A stretch of 10,549 nt of DNA from the NCBI GenBank assembly GCA_016928125.1, contig JAFGLK010000176.1, forward strand, positions 1 through 10,549, read 5' to 3'. The translations under genes and the position numbers were made by a program. The DNA is from Anaerolineae bacterium (lineage in GTDB: Bacteria > Chloroflexota > Anaerolineae > UBA1429). The notes below the pieces were generated by a model. The model made no database searches. It was not told the DNA's origin and saw nothing but the letters and a program-made list of their open reading frames with translations. Each line of letters starts with the position of its first letter. The stretch's first letter is position 1. This document shows, one piece after another, positions 5,804 to 10,549 of the stretch.

Positions 5804-6469
5804 CTACCGCCCGCCCTGGGGGTGCTGCCCTTCGGCGACCGCTCGATGATGGTTCGTCCTCTGTGTTGCCGAATCGCTCTCGACCGGATGCCGGCCGACC
5901 GTCGTTTCCTCTACGCCCAGAATCAGGCTCGGCCCGGCCAAGGCAGCCTCAGGATGCAGGTGCACGCGCCGACCGGTGTAGAGATCGTAGCCCTGCCACT
6001 TACTCAAGGGCTCCCCTTCGCCGTGCCAGATTGGATCCAGCAGGAGATAGCGCGGCCGGGCGCCCCTGAGAATAGCCTCCAGCGTCGCGGGCGTGGGGAC
6101 GCGCAGGACAAGGCCCCGCTGGTCGGCGAGGTGTACGGCCTCTTCCAGTTGAGCCATCGGCACGCGCGTCCAGGAAGGCGCGCCGGAGATCGACCCGCTC
6201 GCCTTGCCATAGATGCCCAGCAAAGGAGCGACTCCTACCTGGCCCCTCTCTGGATGCGCGGCCCTCATGGCGTTCTCAAGGTGATGTCTGGCCCCTGGCA
6301 GCCGCTCGAGCAGCATGGCCGTGACTTGCGCGACACTTTGCGCATCGTGCTTGAGCTGGACATCCTCAGGGGCCAAGGCCCGCGCCTGGGGTACCAGTAG
6401 GGCCACCAGCCCAATCAGGAGCGCCACACCCACGATGCGATGTAACCCCGTTCTCTCATGTTCGCTCAT
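5804..6469 (-). CDS. Exported hypothetical protein, family not recognised
   Basis: I do not recognise this 221-residue protein. After a charged N-terminus it has one hydrophobic stretch (about residues 12-27) ending PQARALAPE, which fits a Sec signal peptide cut after Ala-Arg-Ala (29-31) or an uncleaved anchor. There is no lipobox cysteine; indeed no cysteine is seen at all. The mature part begins with a helical segment (35-70), then a Gly-rich patch (APLLGIYGKASGSISG), a mixed domain with PRYLLLDPIWHGEGEPL (139-155) and GYDLYTGRRVHLHPEAAL (160-177), and a polar His/Gln-rich end that looks disordered. The start ATG 6467-6469 has GAAGGG upstream on this strand, a modest ribosome binding site. 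It stands alone: its 3' end faces the flavoprotein gene, and its 5' end faces the long non-coding region before the large secreted protein. The function is unknown. Confidence 0.68.
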   Translation of the reverse strand: MSEHERTGLHRIVGVALLIGLVALLVPQARALAPEDVQLKHDAQSVAQVTAMLLERLPGARHHLENAMRAAHPERGQVGVAPLLGIYGKASGSISGAPSWTRVPMAQLEEAVHLADQRGLVLRVPTPATLEAILRGARPRYLLLDPIWHGEGEPLSKWQGYDLYTGRRVHLHPEAALAGPSLILGVEETTVGRHPVESDSATQRTNHHRAVAEGQHPQGGR

Positions 6470-6480
6470 CGTTCGCCCTT

Positions 6481-6509
6481 CGCTGGTTGCCGTTCACCAC
6501 GCTGGTTGC
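6481..6509. repeat. 10-bp direct repeat CGCTGGTTGC
   Basis: CGCTGGTTGC occurs at 6481-6490 and again at 6500-6509, with a 9-bp spacer (19-bp period). It lies about 12-40 bp upstream of the start codon of the exported hypothetical gene on the - strand. That position and the roughly two-turn spacing could suit a regulator site; chance is also possible. Confidence 0.45.
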
Positions 6510-6589
6510 ACAGCTCCCCCGTCAGGCGCCTCCGAGCCCGGTGCTCTCAACCATAAGACGCAGGAAGGCGCCATTGGTGACGGCTGCTG

Positions 6590-6619
6590 TTGCAGTTTTC
6601 TCTGGATTCAGTGTACAAT
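6590..6619 (+). promoter_or_regulatory. Candidate sigma70-like promoter (upstream)
   Basis: TTGCAG (6590-6595) and TACAAT (6614-6619) are 18 bp apart. The -10 box matches at five of six positions, the -35 box at three. If used, it would give a leader of more than 500 nt for the large secreted protein, or a separate short transcript. Confidence 0.3.
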
Positions 6620-6881
6620 TACCAGGGCCTCGAGTCTTGATGCGCAACTGACCAAAGACTTGACTTTCTCTGACGAATTCATGATGCGTCTGGCCTCTGG
6701 CATAAGGCTGGGGGGAAGCGATTCGGCAAGCTTGCCCGGGCTGGCCGAGACACAGCGCAACCGTATGCCTGGCCCCATGATAGCGACAAGATGCCGCTTG
6801 CGATGGCGGCGTCAGGGACCTGCGAGTTTGCACTGCGTTGGGAAGAGTAGGACGAAGGTTGGCGGCGCCGAACCATACCCT

Positions 6882-6911
6882 TTGACAGCCGCTTGTGCCC
6901 CGTGATACACT
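6882..6911 (+). promoter_or_regulatory. Candidate sigma70-like promoter for the large secreted protein
   Basis: A perfect TTGACA -35 box (6882-6887) is followed after 18 bp by TACACT (6906-6911), four of six matches to the -10 consensus. This is the best promoter-like pair I see in the window. Transcription would begin near 6918 and leave a leader of about 230 nt before ATG 7151. Confidence 0.45.
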
Positions 6912-7075
6912 GAGCCTGCGCACTTGTCGCCCTCGGATCAAAGCCTTCACGGAGCTCGACGCCCAGGAAGCAAGGCTCGGGGCCCGTTCAGAACCACCTG
7001 TGGTGTGCAATGATCCGCGAGCGCTGAGAAGAGTGACGTTTTCAACCCACTGATATACTTCTCCGATAGGTTCCA

Positions 7076-7090
7076 CGGGCACTCTGCCCG
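7076..7090 (+). other. Small leader hairpin
   Basis: CGGGC (7076-7080) pairs with GCCCG (7086-7090) around the loop ACTCT. It lies in the presumed leader, upstream of the stronger GNRA hairpin. Confidence 0.35.
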
Positions 7091-7115
7091 GCGAACCGTC
7101 TCGCTCCTCTTTGGG

Positions 7116-7133
7116 TGGGGCGGGGACGCCCCA
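7116..7133 (+). promoter_or_regulatory. GNRA-tetraloop hairpin just before the ribosome binding site
   Basis: TGGGGCG (7116-7122) pairs perfectly with CGCCCCA (7127-7133) around GGGA, which fits the GNRA tetraloop rule. A further G-U pair is possible at the base. The hairpin ends 3 nt before the GAGGGAG ribosome binding site (7137-7143) of the large secreted protein, whose ATG follows 7 nt later. It could tune translation, or stabilise the mRNA 5' end if transcription starts close by. Confidence 0.6.
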
Positions 7134-7150
7134 TATGAGGGAGAAGCATA

Positions 7151-10100
7151 ATGATGAAGAGCGACCTGCCTGCCCTCGTAGGGGGCATCTGTCTAGCCCT
7201 TGTGCTGCTCTTGGCCTTCTCTTGCGGCGCGGTCAGTGCCAGAGCCCCGTCGCAGATCGCCATCGGGTCCGCCACGGCCACCGACAGCCCGCCATTGCTC
7301 CCGATCGCACCGGGGATCCCCCAGCCCACACAGAAATCGGCCCCTCTCGACGCCGATGCGACGCTCGCGTCCAGCTGCTGGGCGCTCACCTCGCCAGCCG
7401 AGATCCCCTCACCAGGCATAGTCAATTTCGAGGATCTGCCCGACGGAACAGTCATCGAAGGCTACTATCAGGTGGCGCACCATCTGGTGTTTGAGGCCCT
7501 CGAATCTCACCGCGCCATCATCTGGGGGGCCGAGCCCATCACCGCTCACTCGCCGCCGAATGTGGTCCACTACGATGCCCTCTACCCGGAGAGCAGTTCT
7601 GGCGAGCCGATGAAGATCTTTTTCACGGTGCCCAAGACGCACATAGGTTTTTACATCGGCAATGGGGAGGACTTGGGCAAGACGGCCCTGCTGACGGCCT
7701 ATGACGCCCAGGATCAGGTGCTCTGCCAAGCGGCAGCTGGACCCGTCAAAGAGGGTCACAACCTGTTCATCGGCATCGGAGACTCTGAAGGTCGGATATC
7801 GTGGCTGACGCTGGATTATGGCTACACCAACCTGGAGGAGTCGATCGATGACCTATACTACGCGCCAGCGGGGCCAGGTCCGACGGCCACCCCGACCCAC
7901 ACACCCACGCCTACGTACACCTCGACGGCGACGCCCACGGCTACCCCGACGGCGACGGCGACGCCCACCCACACGCCCACGCCCACGCCCACGCCCGATA
8001 CCGATCTCGTGCTCGATGGCCTGGAGGTGACGCAAGCGCTGCAAGCGCTGGGTGGATGGGTGCCGCTGGTGGAGCACAAGCGCACCTTTGTGCGGCTGCA
8101 CTGTCACGCCACGGTCGGTGATCGCCCCTCTTTCGCCGTGCTCAAGGCCCAACGCGGTTCAGATCAGGCGTACCTGTACCCGATCAATCCGGGAGGCGGC
8201 ATCGTCGTGCGCGCCTCGCCAGATCGAGGTACCCTCAATCATGCCTTCCTGGTCGAGCTGCCTTCCGCCTTTTGCCAAGGCGACGTCACGTTGACGGCCT
8301 ATCTCAATCCGGCGATTCCCGGCGAGCGCGAGCACGACCCGCTTGAGCAGAGCTACGCCAACAATACCTTCGTCCGGAGTGTAACCTTTGCTGCGGTGCC
8401 GGAGGTGCCGCTCGTGGTTCACAGCGTCGGATACCGCCTCGGCGAAGCAGAGCACTACCCTTCGGCGGCTGGGCGGGACCAGATGGTCGACTGGCTCCGC
8501 CGTGGCTACCCTCTGGATGAATTGCGCCTGTGGTTCCGTACGCTGGATGCCGGAGCCGCCACAGTCGATGAGGAAGGCGAGCTGGTGGCGCCGAACTGCG
8601 GCCAGGTGAACGCCGCCCTGGTCGCCAAGAAGGCTTGGGATCAGCTCTTCGGCGCAGACATCGCGTCTGAGGCGCGTTACTATGGTCTGGTCAGCGATGC
8701 GGGTGGCTTTATGCGGGGCTGTGCCACCGACCAAAACGACATGGTTGCCTCGGGACCCACGGGCAGCGACACATGGGGTTGGGATGACGATGGCTCCTAC
8801 GGCGACTGGTACGGTGCGCACGAGTTGGCCCTGTTGTATGGTCGGCACATAGCCAACTACTGTGGGGCAGAGGGTGGGTGGCCCTATCCCTACACAGAGG
8901 GTCGCATCAGTCCCGCGCTCGACGGCGACTGGGCACTGTACGGCTTTGATTTTCGCACTCAGGCCATCTATGGCCCTGTGTGGAAGGACCTGATGACCTA
9001 TTGTGACTATCGCTGGGTGAGTGACTTTACCTATCAGGGCCTGCTCAGCTCCTTGGCGCCCCCTCCTCCCGATGCGGACGTCGAGGGCATGTCGAGCGAG
9101 GCGATGGATCGGTTGCTGATCGTCGGCGTCATCGACCCCGTAGGCCAGCAAGTCTCTCTCCAGACGCCGTTCCTGATCCCGAACGCGGAGGAACTCAAGC
9201 CGCTAGAGCCCGGTTGGTACTACAGCCTGGTGCTGCGTGGCGCTCAAGGCGCCGAGTTGGCGCGCTATGCCTTTACGCCAAGGACCATGATGTTGGGGCC
9301 GCAGCCTCCGTCGGCCGATAGCGACGGCTCCAGGCAGCTATTAGGCATCTATGAGCTCGTCCCCTCTGTGCCCGGTGCGCTCCGCCTGGATGTGGAGGGC
9401 CCAACGGGTTCTCTGGTCAGCGTCCTGGCTGGCCCTTCAAGCCCCACCGTGACGCTGCTCTCGCCCAATGGGGGTGCGATCTCGGCGGCCTCGCCGGTTG
9501 AGGTGTCATGGGTGGCCTCGGATGCCGACGAGGACAGCCTGAGCTTCAACGTCCAGTATAGCGCCGACGGCGGCGCCACGTGGGAGCTGGTGGCTCAGCA
9601 AGTTCGGGCGAGCAGTGTCTCGATCGATCCGGGGAATCTGAGGGCCAGCTCGAACGCTGCGTTTCGTGTGTGGGCCAGCGACGGGCTCCATTCGAGCCAT
9701 GATCAGTCGGATGCCCCGCTCACCCTGCCGAATCGTGAACCTCAGCTGCACATCGTGTCGCCTGCTCAGGACCACACCGTGGCGATCAGTCAGACCGTCG
9801 CGCTTGAGGGCTGGGCCTATGATCCTGATGCCAGCACCCTTTCGGGAGCGCAACTCAGGTGGTCATCGGACCTGGATGGATTCCTGGGCTATGGCGAGTC
9901 CATCCGCTTGACCGGTCTGAGCGTCGGGGAGCACACGCTCACCTTTCGCGCCGACGATGGCATGGGTGGCATCGCTCAGGAGACGCGCCGCCTGAGGGTG
10001 GTGCCTGTGCCCGCCCATCTGACGGTGGCCGATGCTCTGGTGGCTAGTCCCCTGATCACGCGCCTCTTCCCGCGACGCGATGTCACTTCAGCCACGGTGG

Positions 10101-10363
10101 TTGTGTACAACCAGAATCCGGAGCGCTCCATCGCCTGGGCCGCAGAGCTTGATCGCGACTGGCTGGCTCTCGATGCGGTCAGCGGTACGACACCCGCTGA
10201 GATCCGTGTGGACTATGTTGGGGATGCTTTGGGTATAGGGACCCTTACCGGCTCGATCCTGCTCACCAGCGCGGACATGCCTGGCCAGAAGGTGCGCTTG
10301 ATCGTCGAGGCCGTGGGTGAGCATGAGTTGGTGCTGCCGCTCATCTGGCGGGATCAGAGCTAG
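7151..10363 (+). CDS. Large secreted modular protein with degenerate metallopeptidase-like module
   Basis: This is a 1070-residue exported protein. The start ATG 7151 (or 7154) has GAGGGAG 7 nt upstream. Residues 1-30 are a Sec-type signal peptide, probably cut after VSA; Cys25 lacks a proper lipobox. Residues about 88-236 are a beta-rich domain (VNFEDLPDGTVIEGY to SIDDLYY). A Thr-Pro linker follows (244-282). Residues 283 to about 760 resemble a module common in Chloroflexota secreted proteins: LEVTQALQ with KRTFVRL, then WYGAHELALLYGRHIANYC (554-571), YPYPYTEG, YGFD and MTYCDYRWVSDFTY. This looks like a zinc metallopeptidase region with a met-turn-like MTY, but the HExxHxxGxxH site reads HELALLYGRHI, losing two of three zinc ligands. 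Two Ig/FN3-like domains (about 765-860 and 861-950) and a BACON-like domain (about 956-1056; WLALDAVSG) follow. The C-terminus is ELVLPLIWRDQS, a probable surface-retention tail. Adhesion or glycan/protein binding is inferred, not proteolysis. Confidence 0.85.
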   Translation: MMKSDLPALVGGICLALVLLLAFSCGAVSARAPSQIAIGSATATDSPPLLPIAPGIPQPTQKSAPLDADATLASSCWALTSPAEIPSPGIVNFEDLPDGTVIEGYYQVAHHLVFEALESHRAIIWGAEPITAHSPPNVVHYDALYPESSSGEPMKIFFTVPKTHIGFYIGNGEDLGKTALLTAYDAQDQVLCQAAAGPVKEGHNLFIGIGDSEGRISWLTLDYGYTNLEESIDDLYYAPAGPGPTATPTHTPTPTYTSTATPTATPTATATPTHTPTPTPTPDTDLVLDGLEVTQALQALGGWVPLVEHKRTFVRLHCHATVGDRPSFAVLKAQRGSDQAYLYPINPGGGIVVRASPDRGTLNHAFLVELPSAFCQGDVTLTAYLNPAIPGEREHDPLEQSYANNTFVRSVTFAAVPEVPLVVHSVGYRLGEAEHYPSAAGRDQMVDWLRRGYPLDELRLWFRTLDAGAATVDEEGELVAPNCGQVNAALVAKKAWDQLFGADIASEARYYGLVSDAGGFMRGCATDQNDMVASGPTGSDTWGWDDDGSYGDWYGAHELALLYGRHIANYCGAEGGWPYPYTEGRISPALDGDWALYGFDFRTQAIYGPVWKDLMTYCDYRWVSDFTYQGLLSSLAPPPPDADVEGMSSEAMDRLLIVGVIDPVGQQVSLQTPFLIPNAEELKPLEPGWYYSLVLRGAQGAELARYAFTPRTMMLGPQPPSADSDGSRQLLGIYELVPSVPGALRLDVEGPTGSLVSVLAGPSSPTVTLLSPNGGAISAASPVEVSWVASDADEDSLSFNVQYSADGGATWELVAQQVRASSVSIDPGNLRASSNAAFRVWASDGLHSSHDQSDAPLTLPNREPQLHIVSPAQDHTVAISQTVALEGWAYDPDASTLSGAQLRWSSDLDGFLGYGESIRLTGLSVGEHTLTFRADDGMGGIAQETRRLRVVPVPAHLTVADALVASPLITRLFPRRDVTSATVVVYNQNPERSIAWAAELDRDWLALDAVSGTTPAEIRVDYVGDALGIGTLTGSILLTSADMPGQKVRLIVEAVGEHELVLPLIWRDQS
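7880..7996 (+). repeat. Degenerate ACGCCCAC-type repeat encoding a Thr-Pro linker
   Basis: The DNA is a run of imperfect repeats built from ACG-CCC, ACC-CCG and CAC-ACG codons, giving alternating Thr and Pro with a few Ala, Ser, His and Tyr (residues 244-282 of the secreted protein). Such linkers are flexible and often O-glycosylated or protease-resistant between domains. Slippage can change their length between strains. Confidence 0.85.
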
Positions 10364-10549
10364 GGTCGACGGGCCTCCACTGAGCGCCTGCTTCCGCGTC
10401 CTTGACGCGGGTACACCTCTGGGCGATGCCGGCCTGCCTCTCGTCCGAGGCGCAGGCGACGTCTTCACCAGGCCTTGGCGCGACCTACATTGCGTGCTGC
10501 CCGTTCGCCTGCCCCCGGATCGCCCATGCCAAGCCGGGCCTCAAAAGCC
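10364..10549. other. Non-coding 3' flank of the secreted-protein gene
   Basis: These 186 bases contain no convincing reading frame, start site or RNA gene. They contain the hairpin at 10394-10410 and a second, bulged one: GCCTGC (10432-10437) with CTC (10438-10440) facing GAG (10447-10449) and GCAGGC (10452-10457). The neighbouring gene lies beyond the window. Confidence 0.5.
10394..10410 (+). terminator. Terminator-like hairpin after the secreted-protein gene
   Basis: CCGCGTC (10394-10400) pairs perfectly with GACGCGG (10404-10410) around a 3-nt loop, about 30 nt after the stop codon. No T-run follows, as with the other candidate terminators in this window. Confidence 0.45.

Larger units (their letters stand above)
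6470..7150. other. 681-bp non-coding region upstream of the large secreted protein
   Basis: Several frames stay open for 60-190 codons here on both strands, but their translations are Arg/Ser/Pro-rich, start without ribosome binding sites and show no domain, so I treat the stretch as non-coding. It holds a 10-bp direct repeat near the divergent gene (6481-6509), two sigma70-like promoter candidates on the + strand (6590-6619 and 6882-6911), and two hairpins shortly before the next start codon (7076-7090 and 7116-7133). An unannotated small RNA, or remnants of a decayed gene, cannot be excluded. Confidence 0.55.

Noticed and set aside
5795..6400. 201-codon + strand frame opposite the exported hypothetical gene
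   Set aside because: The opposite strand has a signal peptide, a plausible ribosome binding site and a more protein-like composition. The + strand version has no such features.
6315..6905. 196-codon + strand frame overlapping the exported-protein start
   Set aside because: The translation is Ser/Ala/Arg-rich with scattered Cys and no domain, overlaps another gene on the opposite strand, and lacks a ribosome binding site.
6522..7082. 186-codon - strand frame in the long intergenic region
   Set aside because: It is Ser/Arg/Gly-rich without recognisable domain, membrane segment or ribosome binding site, and it covers the promoter candidates. A decayed gene cannot be fully excluded.
7175..7235. 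Lipobox around Cys25 of the large secreted protein
   Set aside because: The residues before Cys25 are Ala-Phe-Ser, with Ala rather than Leu at -3 and a bulky Phe at -2. A standard signal peptidase cut after Val-Ser-Ala fits better.
7135..7494. Overlapping + strand frame with an ATG at 7135 just ahead of the secreted-protein gene
   Set aside because: It has no ribosome binding site and its translation is Arg/His/Pro-rich out-of-frame sequence. It overlaps the signal-peptide coding region of the real gene.
7880..7996. Tandem repeat as a CRISPR array
   Set aside because: The units are about 6-9 nt, imperfect, have no spacers and lie in frame within a coding region, encoding a Thr-Pro linker.
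8159..9151. 330-codon - strand frame inside the large secreted-protein gene
   Set aside because: It is antisense to the peptidase-like module, whose conserved motifs establish the + strand frame. The mirror frame shows no domain.

Overview
The window looks like part of a chromosome from a GC-rich, environmental Chloroflexota bacterium (Anaerolineae-like). This is inferred from gene content, not from a marker gene. The clues are a carbohydrate ABC importer with no ATPase of its own, a secreted protein with a long Thr-Pro linker, a BACON-like domain and a C-terminal LPLIWR tail, and GC-rich codon use with GGAG/AGGG-type ribosome binding sites. No rRNA, tRNA, CRISPR array, insertion sequence or phage gene is visible.

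Positions 1-3688 (+ strand) form a sugar-uptake and hydrolysis operon. It holds the 3' end of an extracellular solute-binding protein, a MalG-type permease, a MalF-type permease and a glycoside hydrolase family 4 enzyme that most resembles MelA-type alpha-galactosidases. The likely scheme is that the lipid-anchored binding protein captures an oligosaccharide, the two permeases import it using an ATPase encoded elsewhere, and the GH4 enzyme cleaves it in the cytoplasm with NAD+ and a divalent metal. A 12-bp perfect stem-loop lies between the binding-protein gene and the permeases. The MalG-type gene precedes the MalF-type gene, the reverse of the common order.

Positions 3689-6469 hold three unrelated single genes. 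A DegV-family fatty-acid-binding protein (- strand) converges on the GH4 gene across a strong inverted repeat. A flavodoxin-fold NAD(P)H-dependent FMN reductase-like protein (+) diverges from degV. An unrecognised 221-residue exported protein (- strand) converges on the reductase across a cluster of palindromes.

Positions 6470-7150 are a 681-bp non-coding stretch with two sigma70-like promoter candidates and a GNRA-loop hairpin immediately before a ribosome binding site. They lead into a 1070-residue secreted modular protein (7151-10363). It has an N-terminal beta-rich domain, a Thr-Pro linker, a metallopeptidase-like module whose HExxH signature is degraded to HELAL, two Ig/FN3-like domains, a BACON-like domain and a short hydrophobic-basic tail. 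This probable inactive peptidase on a modular surface protein is the most unusual item in the window. The last 186 bases contain only hairpins downstream of that gene.
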